From Colletotrichum lupini (taxonomy: Eukaryota > Ascomycota > Sordariomycetes > Glomerellales > Glomerellaceae), in assembly GCF_023278565.1 (NCBI RefSeq), contig NC_064672.1:3782001-3846000 (forward strand): a stretch of 64,000 nt of DNA, given 5' to 3'. Below, piece after piece: positions 45,901-57,400 of this stretch. Within the stretch, counting starts at the first letter, position 1, and the number at the start of each line of letters is the position of its first letter. A model generated the notes under the pieces. It was not told where the DNA came from. It was given only the letters and a program-made list of their open reading frames with translations, and searched no databases. The position numbers and the translations under genes were made by a program.

Positions 45901-48094
45901 CATGAGCCGCGTAAAAGGTAGCTAACTCGAGACGAGCCTCCCTAGGTTCTCGTGGACATTGCCTACTGCGTGCCATGTTTGCAAAGGCGCAGCAGCCGCA
46001 CGAGTCTTAGTCCGAAGTCGCAGGGAGGTGGCTGCGAATAGCTTCAGAATCCTCATCTCCGTTCGCCCAGAGCGGGACCTGCGGATCATGCAGCTCGCAA
46101 CCCCTACTCAACAACACCACGCCCCGTCCGACACACGATACGGCCACACAACACACATAATCCCTGGATCAGAGCAGAGGTAGGCAAACAACAAAGCATA
46201 CGCTGCCTCAACACTTGGACTTACTGCTAATACCCTAGCTGGTAGGAATTTGTCCCCCCACAATCCCCCGCCCTTTGGTGCCACTTATTCACGCCTCACG
46301 CTGCAACTTCGGCTGCAAGCTCGTTGCTCATGCTGTATTCCCCCAAATTTCCGCAGCACGCTGCCACCTGCCTGCGAAACCTCCACCGACATACTCCAAT
46401 AATGAGGGCCAGCCTCCACACCTTCGCTCGAAGGGAGCTTTGCAAATCCAACCTCCTGACGCAGACAATGCCCACTGCGTCTGACAGAGTTGCCCACAAG
46501 CGTGGCGGCTACGGATGGGGCCCCGCGATTCTCGAACCCTCCCCCATCTATTCCCCGCATACCGCCTATGAATAGCTGAACCTCTCACTCAAACAGTTGA
46601 TCCCATCCTGCCTCAACACGCTCAGAACCCCAACCAACCACTCTTCCTGCTTCTCCAGCTTTGCGGGGAAGCTCCTGCAGCTCGAAACCCTCGGTCAACT
46701 CCCTTACTTTGCCTGCCAACAACTTACACTGTGTGCGGCGCACTATGTCTCGAGACCCCAGTCAATGATGACGCCCGGGTTCATCCCCGGATCCGGTAGT
46801 GCGGCGGCTTCAAGGACGAGCGGAGGGTTGTTCTCTGAGATTACCGGTACCCTGCGAGTTTCGGCCACCTCAGTCAGTCGGGGACGGAAACAGACGCCCA
46901 GTCTGCTCCGGAAGAGCGGAAGACACTGCCAGAGACATCTGGCCAACGTGGAGAGCCGTGAATCTGGGGCTGAGGAGACCCCGCGCAATCCCCATGGGCC
47001 TCTACGAACTACGCGGAGAAAAGTCACCTACCTTGCCATCGAATCAGGCGCAAATTCGGGGCTTCTGGCAGTAACCGATATCCCGAGCTGGGCAGTCATA
47101 TGCCACCAAAATTTCTCGGTCCTGTCGAGAAGCTTTTATCAACGAAATATCCGCTTCTGGCTTTGTATTAAGTTCGACAGCCAGCACTAGATTTCGAGGA
47201 ACGAGGTTGGGGCAACGGAGCTCAACACGCATCAGCCTGCCTCTCCTCTACGAAAGCGGAGCACTTTATGTCTTCCTCTCATGTCGCGGGTGGCAGCGGC
47301 ATCGTTAGTCACTGCTCTGGAGCAGCCTTCCTCGAATGCCAGCATACGACTGAGCGAGATGATCATCACGGGAATTCATCGCCAGATCCAAGAAGTGATT
47401 ACGAATGTCGAGACTGGACCTGGGCTGGATTGTCACTGCAAGCTTACAGGAGCCATTCAAAGTGGTGGCCATCAATTTCTTGCTATTCTTCCGACATCTT
47501 GACAAATTGCTTCATCTCAAGTGAAAAGGCATGCCGTTTACAAGATGAACGCTCCAAAGGCTGTGCACTGTCCGATCTAAGACTGACAAAGGGTTTCAAG
47601 ATGGAGTGAGGACGATCATAATCCCATTGGTTATGGCAGGGCGACATCGTTTCCTTTTCGAGCCGATCGTGATACGACGGTTGCACGATACCTTGACCTG
47701 AAGTTTTGACAGCTGCGACAACGCTGAGAGTCTAACCAGAGGGGGAGAAACGGTCTGGCGTATTAGTCTACGCTGTGACCTGTCCAAGTTTGACATGAGG
47801 CAGCCCAAGCTGAAGTTTCTGCTTCGATAACCGCTCTCATCTGGTACTGATGTCAAAGCTGTCACGCACGCCACTTCCGCGTTGTCGAAATACACAAGTT
47901 CAAGGGTGCCATTCAGCACATCACACAACTTGGCATGAGGAGAATTTCGCCGACTGGCTTCCTGAAGGTGATGAACCTGGATCTGATCTCCCGCCATTGT
48001 GGAGCCAGTCAGGGATTGCGTGGGGAGCGGGCCGACAAGACTATTGATCCATAGAGTCGTACTTGGGCTCAGAAAATCATCCAATAACTGAGTA
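42969..48094. other. Long intergenic stretch, about 5.1 kb
   Basis: It begins with the ADH promoter (to about 43.7 kb). The remainder contains only short frames. The longest run (46597-47190, plus) starts at TTG, has no recognised motif and no clear splice signals. CT-rich tracts (45170, 45600) hint at transcription but no coding gene follows. No transposon ends or tandem repeats noticed. A non-coding transcript or decayed gene is possible. Confidence 0.4.
43205..43252. promoter_or_regulatory. Possible CreA carbon-repression sites upstream of ADH
   Basis: Two close matches to the CreA consensus SYGGRG lie about 240-285 bases upstream of the ADH start: GTGGGG at 43205-43210 and CTGGGG at 43247-43252. 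Paired sites are typical where CreA acts. This is a short consensus, so chance occurrence is easy; regulation is inferred only. Confidence 0.25.
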
Positions 48095-48179
48095 GGATCG
48101 ATAGCTCAGTGGTAGAGCGAGAGATTGCAGTGACACGCAGTTTATCTCTAGGCCCCGCGTTCGAATCGCGGTCGGTCCT
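48095..48179 (+). tRNA. tRNA-Cys (anticodon GCA) with a 13-base intron
   Basis: The acceptor stem GGATCGA (48095-48101) pairs with TCGGTCC (48172-48178), followed by discriminator T. The A box TAGCTCAGTGG is at 48102-48112, with D-stem GCTC/GAGC. The anticodon stem is AGAGA (48120-48124) and TCTCT (48145-48149). The loop is TTGCAG plus A, with an intron at 48131-48143 in the canonical place after base 37. This gives anticodon GCA at 48127-48129. The T arm is CCGCG-TTCGAAT-CGCGG with B box GTTCGAATC at 48159-48167. All stems pair fully apart from one G-U. Two T runs follow (48185-48188 and 48190-48194), a good RNA polymerase III terminator. Confidence 0.9.
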
Positions 48180-48184
48180 GTGCC

Positions 48185-48194
48185 TTTTGTTTTT
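48185..48194 (+). terminator. RNA polymerase III terminator of tRNA-Cys
   Basis: TTTTGTTTTT begins six bases after the tRNA 3' end, the standard position and form for RNA polymerase III termination. Confidence 0.8.
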
Positions 48195-48928
48195 GCGAAT
48201 ACCTGCCCCCAGATCCTCGAGATTAAGCATTGGAAGGCTTCCTTCAAAGCCCTAGTCCTATTTTGCCATCCTGAATTGTTTTTGGGCTTGCATGCCAAAC
48301 AAGCATCCGGACGTGATGTGACACCGTCCTGTCCTCGCATCGGAAGCCGTTTAGACTCAACGGAGACATTGGCCAGTGTCATGCGGGGGCTTGGCCGAGT
48401 CCCCCCGCCTTTACAGCTCACCTTCTGCGTTGTAAGTGTCGGAACGTACGGGCAGCCCAGACGATTGACGCTGGTTTAGTGACATTGAGACAAGTGCAGT
48501 TGCATGGCAGATCCTGGGATGGTCCGTGTAAGACGCTCGATCACGATGCATGAGCTAGGTCTTCTAGCCAATCGTCTTCTCACCTGAGGATGATGACCAC
48601 CAAGTCCAAACGAAACAAGTGAAGGCATACCCCAAGTGGAGGGTCGAACCTAACCGCGGCCTGAGCAAGCACACTTACATGTGCCGCTCGGTGAGGATTG
48701 AAACAACTCAGTTAAGACGATGCTGCTCCTACCTCCTGCCCAGCCCCTTGGTGCTAAACATTGGTTGTCCCTAGTTGCAGAAATTCTACAGCCTTGAATT
48801 TGCAATTCGATCTCTAAAACCTTTCTTCTCCTCAAAACCCCCTCTTCACCTGTCCCGGAGACACCTGTCATTACAGGAACCCTCACTTAGTGTAATTGCT
48901 GGGAGATTCAACTCGCACTTCCATCAAG
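48195..48928. other. Intergenic: tRNA to cytochrome P450
   Basis: It contains the P450 promoter with a CT-rich leader at about 48810-48880. A string resembling a minus-strand tRNA (48635-48710) fails on stem pairing and is rejected. No other gene seen. Confidence 0.45.
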
Positions 48929-50759
48929 ATGGGTTTACTCGAGAGCTTGACGGCGGCTAACCCGCTCTACATCGGAGGCTCCATCTTTGGAGCCTACCTT
49001 CTCCTTCTGGTGTTCTTCAGGGTTAGAATGGAGTATCTCCTCAGAAAGTCTGGTGGTGTGAGAGCTCCAGTCATCGCTTCCAACCCCTTTACAGGTAACA
49101 ATGAGAAGGGTCCTCTCCCCGCACCAAAGATCGGGCGGCTAATTAGTGCGAAGCCATTCCGGTATTCTTGCGGATTGGACGCTATCAACTTAGGCACCAG
49201 CTCCTCGAGGGATTCAACACTCTTTTCAGCGTCGCTACCCCTGAGTCTCCGAACACAGTCGAGATTGGCTTCACGGGTAAGCTCCGCTTCCTCATCACCA
49301 GAGAGCCGGAGCACATTAAGACTGTCCTCACCTCCAAGTTTGCCGACTTTGGAAAGGGGCCCATGTTTCATCAAGTCTGGTCTCCGTTCCTTGGCGACAG
49401 CATCTTCACTACGGATGGAAAGACGTGGCAGGATAACCGGAGCTTGATCCGGCCTATGTTCATCAAGGATCGAGTTAGCGACTTACACATCTTTGACAAG
49501 TGGACCAACATCATGATGGACAAGTTCCCGGCGTCAGGAGTCACCTTTGATATCTCGGATCTATTCTACCGTATGACGCTTGATGTGACGACCGATTTCC
49601 TGCTCGGACATGGTGTTAACAGTCTTGGCAAGTGAGTAGACCACTCATACCTACAATTGGCCCTGACGCGATGCTAATCTACCTGACAGCCCGAAGCATC
49701 ACTTTGCACACGCATTCAACGAGGTCCAGAGTTATCAAATGTTTTACACAATCATGGCGTATGTGTCCTTGACGAAAGTGAACAGAATTAGCCGAGCTGA
49801 CCCAGTGCCAGACCCTTTGAGAACATCTTGCCCCACGGAACTTACAAGCGCGGCATCAAGGTTATTGAGGAGTTTATCCACCCTTTCATCCAAGAGGCCC
49901 TGGCCTTGCCGCCATCAGAGCTCGAGAAGCTCTCCAAGTCTGACAAGGATTTCACCTTCCTTCACAACATTGCTCGTTTCACGCGCGACCCCAAGGTCAT
50001 CCGCGACCAGCTCGTTGCTATCCTCCTCGCTGGTCGTGATACCACTGCTGCAACGCTCTCGTGGACTCTCTACGAGCTCTCCCGCTACCCTGCCACATAT
50101 GCCAAGCTGCGCGCTGAGATCCTGACGACCTTGGGACCCAAGAGGGCACCGACCTACGAGGACCTCAAGAGCATGAAGTACTTGACCAACTGCCTCCAGG
50201 AGACTCTGCGTCTGTACCCAGCGGTGCCTTTCAATGTGCGCTCCGCGTTGACGACTACGACCTTGCCTGGCAGGAATGGCAACCCCGACATCGCCGTGAT
50301 CGAGGGAGATTCAGTTGTGTACAGCACGCTCGCCATGCAGAGAAGGCGGGATCTATATCCTGAAGTGTCAGAGACGTTTGCGGACCCGGCCATCTACAGC
50401 CCCGAACGGTGGGAGCACTGGCAGCCGAAGCCATGGCAGTATGTGCCGTTCAATGGTGGTCCGAGAATCTGCGTTGGACAAAACTTTGCCAACACGGAGA
50501 TGGCTTATACGAGTGAGTGCCCGTCCTTGTCCCCCCCTGCACCTTTTCATCTTTCCGTTCGGGCCATGTACTGTGAATATGGTGATATTGCTGAGCAAAT
50601 GCTAACACGCACCCAGTGGCGAGGATTCTGCAAAAGTTTGACAGGCTCGAGTACCGCGGAGACTGGAACGCGCAGGTCATCAGGGCCGAGATCGTCGGCG
50701 CGCCGGGCCATGGCGTGCCTATCGCGCTTTTCGAGGCTGTCGATGGTGAGATGGCATAA
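48929..50759 (+). CDS. Cytochrome P450, CYP52 clan (possible alkane/fatty-acid hydroxylase)
   Basis: Predicted 518 residues in five exons: 48929-49094, 49154-49631, 49690-49758, 49812-50512, 50617-50759, all in phase. The N-terminal membrane anchor (PLYIGGSIFGAYLLLLVFF) places it in the ER membrane. Helix I has LLAGRDTTAATLSW at about residues 310-320, the ExxR motif is ETLR at 368-371, and heme-ligand Cys458 lies in PFNGGPRICVGQNFAN. The early motif EGFNTLF, and HQVWSPFLGDSIFTTDGKTW followed by RSLIRPMF, resemble the CYP52/CYP539 group that hydroxylates fatty-acid or alkane termini; that assignment is from memory of the family and the substrate is inferred. The acceptor of intron 1 (GCGAAG) is weak but is the one that keeps phase and gives NPFTAIPVFLR. 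Confidence 0.87.
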
Positions 50760-53229
50760 TTGTCAAAAAGCCGCAAAGACGGCAGCGAGTGTTTCTCAGT
50801 CCTTGCGACGATGTAACGAAAAAAGAAAAAAAGAAAACAAAGGGCCGCAGTGGCATCTACGAAAATAAATCACAAAAAAGGACTACAGCGACACTGGCTG
50901 GCTTCGTGTTAAGGGACATGGGGGTAACGAAGAGCCTTTTTTAAGGTTATAGTGAGATGAGGATGATCGACTAGAAGGGAAATAATTTTGTCGATAGTTT
51001 GATCGATTAGCGAGTCGCCGAGTCCCTCCGCGGCATGGATGTCAATGAGATTTTTTTGCGAGTTTTTGATACGCTTCATAAGGATCGTCGTTGGCTTTGC
51101 GCGGTACAGAAACGCGGCTCATTCTCTTTCTCAACATGGCGTGATACGGCAACATTGAATACGGAGTAGAGTGACGGCGACTGATATCAAAATCGGTTGT
51201 CACATATCTGAACGCGGAGTGAGCACGTCTTGCGTCGCACCCGTTCGGATCTAATTACCACCAGCCCGAGGGAGCCCCAGGGGAGAGATTCTTGGTTACG
51301 ACATCGGCGGTCAATCACTGCGGTGGGAGCATTAAAGAGCGACAGGGGCCCCCGGCAGCAGCTCATTTCCATGAGCCGGTTCCGACTCGCCGCGTCCCAG
51401 TCGTATAATGAATGTCACGTATCTTGTGACCTAGTAAGCGGGCGCGGGCGCACGGTTTATGCGTGGGAGAGAGAGAGAGAGGTAAGACGGCACCTGAAGA
51501 TTGATACACAAAAGTCGTTTTTGCAGGTGGCAGGAGACGCGTATGCTAGCTATGGGTGCGTTGTCAGTGTTGGTGTGTCAAGGGTTTGGATGTGAGAGAT
51601 CTGAAGTCTTTAAGGGACGTGTGCCGTACGATGTTGGGGCCTCCTTCAATCTGTGCTTGAACATGAGTAGTGAAGAACGGCCGGACCCCTTTTTCTGAAC
51701 GGACGCGGGGGTAAAATGATGTTTGGGCCGATGGCTGATGGCTGACGGCCAGACGTATGGATGTTTGGTTTTTCGGGGCAGGGGGCGTTCTCCCTCAGGG
51801 CTTCCTGTCAATTGAAACGGGATCACGGATAGACGGAGAGCCAGAAGTTGGGGGTCACTGGCGCTGGGCTTGGACTCTCGGAACTCCTACCGAGCTTTCT
51901 CTCTTAAGATCAAGCTCAATGGCTGTCTCTTTTGAAAAATTGGTGGCTAGAGAATGACCAGTGAGACGTGCTTGTGGAAATCACCTGGGCTATGACATCA
52001 AGAGAACAAAGGAATGGTGGACTTCTTCATCGTAGTCTTGTGAAACACGCCCCGTTCGAAGAATTCCTTTGCTCTCTCTTGCGTATGGATTGCAGTTGGT
52101 ACGTCAACGGTAGCGACCGAGTAACACGAATGATTCAGGTATGACCGCTATATAGGAATGTCTGGCTGTCGTAGAGATGGTTATAGAAACGATTAGTAGA
52201 AAGTGTGCGAAGTAAGGCACTATCTATCCGTGCTAATGTGAGGTGAAGCTTCGGTGTGACGAGATTTGTGATTGGATCCTTCCCGCCAGACCGCCCTTCA
52301 ATAACCCCTCCAGCTGGTGGGTTGGAGTGACCCGTTTAGGGAACAGAGTGACAGGGATTATTCAGAAAAAGAGCAAATCGACCCAGTTGGTTTGAATGCC
52401 CCCCGCCTGCCGATGTTCTCCTCTCATGCTCTCCCACACTTCTACTGGTGCTTCGAACTGCCTGCAACCCCATTCCAGGTTCTGCTCTCCCACCTCAGCT
52501 CTCCCGCCCCTACCTGCAGCAAGCTGCGACCAACAGGCGACCGTCCTTCCCACGGGACCGACAAGCACAGGGCAAGGCAACCCAGGCACCGCACATCACT
52601 TCCTTCCCACCACCACCACCACCAGGGCCCTTCCCGGCAGACTGCTCCTTCGCCCAACCGGCTCCAACCCTGAGGATTGACAGCCGACCTGCTCGCTGCT
52701 GCTTGCTAGACGTTGGAAAACCGTCCATCCGCAAAACCTCTTCACTTTTCTCGGCACATCGCGTCCTTCCTTCTTCTTCTTCACGCTCGGATACCTGCAC
52801 CCTTTCTTTCTTTTTTGGAACACCCCATTAATTCCTGCAGGGCTTGGGGAACGTCTGCCCGCCTGATGTCACTGTACGTTCCCTCCTTCTTTATGCACAA
52901 TTGATTGTCTCGACCAATCGACCGAGACACAGAAATTGACGTCTTTCGCAGCTTTCCATCAGCCACTTAGACACCAACTTTTTCACCTTTTCGACTTACA
53001 CCGCTCGGCGCGCCTACCGCACTAATTTTGCCGACTCCTACCTACACCTACCTTGCCATACTCTCTTTTGGACTTGCGATAGCGAATTCCGCGACAAACA
53101 CTCTTTCTTTTGCATTCTCAATCACGTCACCGACCTACCTGGGGGTGACCTCTGCGACGTAATTCTTCTCCGACAAGTCGTAATCTCAGACTAATCTTGC
53201 GACAACGCTCGCGAGCCAATGGCGATATA
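50760..53229. other. Intergenic, 2.5 kb, with long CT-rich leader
   Basis: A short GA repeat occurs at 51471-51482 and a CAC run at about 52608-52622. From 52.4 to 53.2 kb the sequence is strongly pyrimidine-rich on the plus strand, like a long promoter and 5' leader of the WD40 gene. No gene recognised. Confidence 0.5.
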
Positions 53230-56200
53230 ATGAGCGCGACTCCCACGAACCGGCTCAGACTGACGCCGGGAAACTCCCCTTACCTTCAACAACGATCTAA
53301 CCGAACACCAATCCGAGGGCGCCTACCTCACGAGTCCCGACTTTCCCTCAAACGAGTCATTGGCACCACCTGCGCTTCGCCAACCGGTTTCGATACCGTA
53401 AACTCCTCCTTTGCCTACATAGCAGGCGGCGCCGTCGTTGTTGTCGATGTAGACGGTGAACACTATGCCCAGCGCTTCTACCGAGCCCGCCCGACTGCGA
53501 CACCCGTTTACGGCTCGACGACTTTGCTGAACAACTACTCAGCGCCTTCCACGCCCAAGGCCAACGATAGCAGGAATCGCGCCGCGATTGGGGTCCGGGA
53601 ATCGCAAAGTTGGAACGACTCTCCGGGATCAACGTGGACCAGCCGCGAGCGCATCAAGGCTGCGACGTGCCTTGCGCTGAGTAGAGATGGGCGGTATTTG
53701 GCAGTCGGAGAGACGGGTTACGCTCCTCGCGTGCTCATTTTCAACCTCGAGGACGCATCATCTGACGTTCCATTGGTCTCCATCAGCGAGCATGGGTTTG
53801 GTGTGAATGCAGTGGCATGGTCGGCAGATACCAGGTGGCTTGCTTCTTTGGGTACGGCCAACGACGGCTTCCTCTACATCTGGAAAATCGACCCTCGTAC
53901 GGGTGCTGCCAAGTTGTACCAGCAAAACAAGTGTACCTCCACTATTAAGGGCATGGTCTGGATGGGCAGCAGCCTTGTCACGCTCGGTGTGCGACACATC
54001 AAGATTTGGAAAGTCGAGGAGACTCAGACCTCTTCCCCTTTGAAGACGAGGTTCAATGAGGGCATTTCCACACCCCAGAGAGTCCTCAACGGTCGCAACG
54101 TCCTACTCGGATCGCTCCTGGATGGTACCTTCAACTGCGCGGCTGTCGTCGACGAAACGAGCATAATCATCTGCTCAGAAGCTGGCGACGTCTGTGTGGT
54201 GGAGGATGACGGCAAACAGACAAAGCTCGTCAAGTCACTCAATGTCGACTTTCCGATCACTTCCATCACCATCAGACATGCCACTGCATATCTCTCAGGA
54301 AAAGAGGGCCAATTCGCGACTCTCAGCGTCAAGGCCGCCCTCGAGAGTCTCCCAGACGGTGTTCTATCGAAAAGCGTCGCGCCTGCTGGTCTGGTAGCTA
54401 TGGGTTTCTTGACAGAAAACCTAGTAACCATCGATGAGAAGCACACCGTAGATATTTGGAGCTCGAGCTATCAGCCGGGCCAAACGGTGGACGACCCGTC
54501 ACACGTTTCTATACCGGGACACGGAGACCAGATTTTGGGCATTCAATCAATGTCAAAGCCCAACGACCAAGGTGCAGATTTCTTCACGTGGTCCGGGTCT
54601 GGCAAGGTCATTTTCTGGGACATGAAGGGCAAAATCAAGTGCTCCCTAGATGTGCCCATTGAACAGGTCATCCCTGAGAGCGAGATGGACCCCGTCAATC
54701 AGCTCAATGTGGTCCGAGCGACTAGAGCTGGGAAGATGCTTGTAGCAGCCGACAAGTTTGGTGTTCTGAGGGTAATTGACCTGACCACGAAGGAATGCTT
54801 GCTTGAGACGAAAGCTCATTCGTCCGACTGTCAGGGTGTCAGCATCTACGAAGACGACAACAAGTTCCTTCTGGCTACATGGGGCAGAGACCGGACTGCG
54901 CAGTTATTTCACCGCACGTCGGGTGGAGAGTTCCGGCACTTCCAGACGCTGGAATTCGCTGCTAGGGTTGTTCAAGTGCTAGTCCAATCTGAGGACAAGA
55001 TAATGACTTGTTCCATGGATAGGACACTGCAAACCTATGACATAGTCTGCAAAGAGGATGAGGAAGACGAGCTTGCGGCTCTTCCTTCTAGGGCAAACAC
55101 CCTGAAAGCAGCGCCAACATCGTTCGCCCTGGGTCAGGATGAGAGGACTGTATTCGTCTCCATGCTGGATCGGTCAATTTGCCAATACGATCTTTCCAAT
55201 GGTCGACTCCTTAACTGCTTCAAGTGCGTTGATGAAAGCGGAGCTGAGACTGCTATCCTGGAGTCTCTAGTTTTCACTCAGCCTGCCGGGAGAGAGTCGG
55301 GCTTCTTGCTGGGCATATCGAATACGGACAAATCCGTCCGTCTTTACGATGCTCATTCGGGCCACTTTGTAGACAGAGAATGGGGCCACACAGAGGCTAT
55401 CAACGGCGTCACGTTGACCGATGATGAAGATGGTTGCCAGAGGGTCATCAGCGTAGGATCTGACGGGACCGTGATGCTTTGGTCCATGGAGACGGACAAC
55501 ACAACTCTTTTATCTACAAGTAGAGATCCATCTCCGATGAAAGACGGGTCCGCTTCCACCAGACCACCACTTCGACGAGTTCTCTCCAAAGCAGAGCTGG
55601 CCGAGTTTCAGCGTCCAGCCTCTGCTCAGGGTGGCCGACGATCTCCGCCCAGGACCATTCGAAGTCGGACTTCTCGGTACGGTTTGAGCAACAACAGCGT
55701 GAGCACGCCCAAAACAGGAATGCAAAGCAGTCCGCTAGCTGAAGACACACCATCACGACGCTCGTCCGGGTCTGGCAGTCCGCCCATCAGTCCGAAGTCG
55801 AGAGCATCTAGGCGACCCTCGCTTCCGTCTTTGGGCCTGCCGCCGAAGAAGAGCTCGCCCAACTTGCGCGGATTTGGCAGCCTGAACATGGCTACAGAGC
55901 AGGCTTGTCGTACGTTGAGAGCTTATAGAAAGAAGCTTTCCTCTACGGAGCCACTAAGCGAAGACGTCATCTTTGAAATTGACCAAGAGCTGCGCCTGAC
56001 AGCGGCCGCCCTCGGCGACAGGGCTACGAGAACCAAGGCCATGCACGACTCAGCCCTCCTGAGTGGTCTCCTAGACCAGTATGAGGAGCGCCTGGCCTCC
56101 ATGCTTGACGAAAAGCTACGTAATACCTTTCAAGGGAGAGAAGTACAAACTCCCAGCGAGGAGCGCGAAGAAGAGCTCCTGGCCGTGCGGCCTGACACTG

Positions 56201-56235
56201 CCGGCGGCGAAACCACCTCTACATCATTCCCTTAA
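53230..56235 (+). CDS. Large WD40-repeat protein, MAPKBP1/WDR62-like
   Basis: Single exon of 1001 residues from the ATG at 53230; the frame extends 33 bases upstream but only from a TTG. About two WD40 propellers occupy residues 40-770. They start with SLKRVIGTTCASPTGFD and AYIAGGAVVVVDVDG. Then come KAATCLALSRDGRYLAVGE, FGVNAVAWSADTRWLASLG and TLGVRHIKIWKVEE, an order that matches the animal MAPKBP1/WDR62 proteins. Later repeats include LLATWGRDRTAQLFHR, MTCSMDRTLQTYDI and VISVGSDGTVMLWSMETD. The C-terminal part (about 780-910) is Ser/Pro/Arg-rich and disordered, followed by a helical segment (LRAYRKKLSSTEPLSEDVIF) that may dimerise. WDR62-type proteins scaffold JNK kinases and act at spindle poles; whether the fungal member does so is unknown. 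Confidence 0.82.
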   Translation: MSATPTNRLRLTPGNSPYLQQRSNRTPIRGRLPHESRLSLKRVIGTTCASPTGFDTVNSSFAYIAGGAVVVVDVDGEHYAQRFYRARPTATPVYGSTTLLNNYSAPSTPKANDSRNRAAIGVRESQSWNDSPGSTWTSRERIKAATCLALSRDGRYLAVGETGYAPRVLIFNLEDASSDVPLVSISEHGFGVNAVAWSADTRWLASLGTANDGFLYIWKIDPRTGAAKLYQQNKCTSTIKGMVWMGSSLVTLGVRHIKIWKVEETQTSSPLKTRFNEGISTPQRVLNGRNVLLGSLLDGTFNCAAVVDETSIIICSEAGDVCVVEDDGKQTKLVKSLNVDFPITSITIRHATAYLSGKEGQFATLSVKAALESLPDGVLSKSVAPAGLVAMGFLTENLVTIDEKHTVDIWSSSYQPGQTVDDPSHVSIPGHGDQILGIQSMSKPNDQGADFFTWSGSGKVIFWDMKGKIKCSLDVPIEQVIPESEMDPVNQLNVVRATRAGKMLVAADKFGVLRVIDLTTKECLLETKAHSSDCQGVSIYEDDNKFLLATWGRDRTAQLFHRTSGGEFRHFQTLEFAARVVQVLVQSEDKIMTCSMDRTLQTYDIVCKEDEEDELAALPSRANTLKAAPTSFALGQDERTVFVSMLDRSICQYDLSNGRLLNCFKCVDESGAETAILESLVFTQPAGRESGFLLGISNTDKSVRLYDAHSGHFVDREWGHTEAINGVTLTDDEDGCQRVISVGSDGTVMLWSMETDNTTLLSTSRDPSPMKDGSASTRPPLRRVLSKAELAEFQRPASAQGGRRSPPRTIRSRTSRYGLSNNSVSTPKTGMQSSPLAEDTPSRRSSGSGSPPISPKSRASRRPSLPSLGLPPKKSSPNLRGFGSLNMATEQACRTLRAYRKKLSSTEPLSEDVIFEIDQELRLTAAALGDRATRTKAMHDSALLSGLLDQYEERLASMLDEKLRNTFQGREVQTPSEEREEELLAVRPDTAGGETTSTSFP

Positions 56236-57400
56236 CATACTCTCATTGTATTATTACATCAATCCTTCCGACCAAACCCGCATTGTACAACACCTGCTGG
56301 ATTCAACGGCGTTACCTGGAAAAGGACCCTGGCGTTTGGGGGAAGATTGATTATCGACCTACTTTACAGCACAAATTCTAGATGTGCTCAGCCTTGGACT
56401 TTGGGGATATTGCAGGCGGAAAGGGGCATCGTAACCCCTACCTTTGAATTGTCGGTAAATATTGTCTATTTGTTTATCCGTCACTCTTTCGACACAGCAG
56501 TAGCGACTTTTTTTCTTTTTTATTCCTTTGATTTGCGAAAGAGGGACACATCCGCCACATACATTAAAAGATCACGGAGTCCTGAGGGGGCAGGGGCGGC
56601 GAACTGGAGCTAGGAGTTTTCAATGTGCCCAAGGACATAATGGGACAGAAACGCGGGAGTGGTCTGGGGAGGTCAGGGGATTGGGGGGATAACATACTAT
56701 TTACACTACACCCGGAGGCACCTTACTTTGGGCACCGTGGATACGAACAAAAGAGGACGAGGGAAATTTGGATGCCGATTTCTAGCGGCTTTTTGCGAAC
56801 TTGACTACTTGATCCTCAGGGTCTGCTCTCTTCGGTTTACATCTTTACATATTTTGCCCCCTCTGCTTGTTCTAAGGGGCAATGAGAATACAACATGACG
56901 AGGTGTACCTCGTCGTTGACCAGCTATTACTACAGTCTTGATCGATCCAGGTCCCAAGTGAAGTCATAATAAGCTGATTTGAGTTATCGAAATGACTGAT
57001 CATGTAAGTCTACTGCATGAAGTCGGGCCTGATGTGACCTTGAAGCAAGACAGGCAGGGTGAGGGAGACTCATGCCGCATTGCACATACAAAGCGAGGAA
57101 AGCAATACGGCCACCACCCAAACCTGCTTAAACAGACGGTCCTGCCCAGCTAGAAAGGTCTGTAAAACGCGCCTGCTCAAGGCAATCCGTCCAAGGAGAG
57201 ACACAGCGGTTCTCGCCCCCTACCCACCCCCTGGCACCTTCCTCACCTTCCTCCTCCCGAACCTTCATCCGATAACTTTTCCCCGCCACCACCCGAATAC
57301 ACAACACGAATACCCAGAAGCAAGCCTTCATATACCCCCTCAACCCAATTCCAGTCACCAGCCAGCAGGCGCCCGTCTAGGTCGACGGGTCAGGTCAAAC
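56236..57400. other. Intergenic 3' of the WD40 gene
   Basis: Contains the WD40 3' region with T-rich tracts (56505-56530) and no frame that I can support as a gene. Confidence 0.5.

Noticed and set aside
48077..48421. 114-codon open frame on the minus strand containing an IRTRGLEI-like run
   Set aside because: It reads antisense through the tRNA-Cys gene; such runs are a familiar artefact of translating tRNA B boxes.
48635..48710. Minus-strand string with ACCGAGCGGC and GGTTCGACCC resembling A and B boxes
   Set aside because: The T stem pairs poorly (two of five are mismatches) and no acceptor stem can be formed.
53197..53229. Longer N terminus for the WD40 protein
   Set aside because: The frame opens from TTG; the first ATG is 53230 and gives a normal start.
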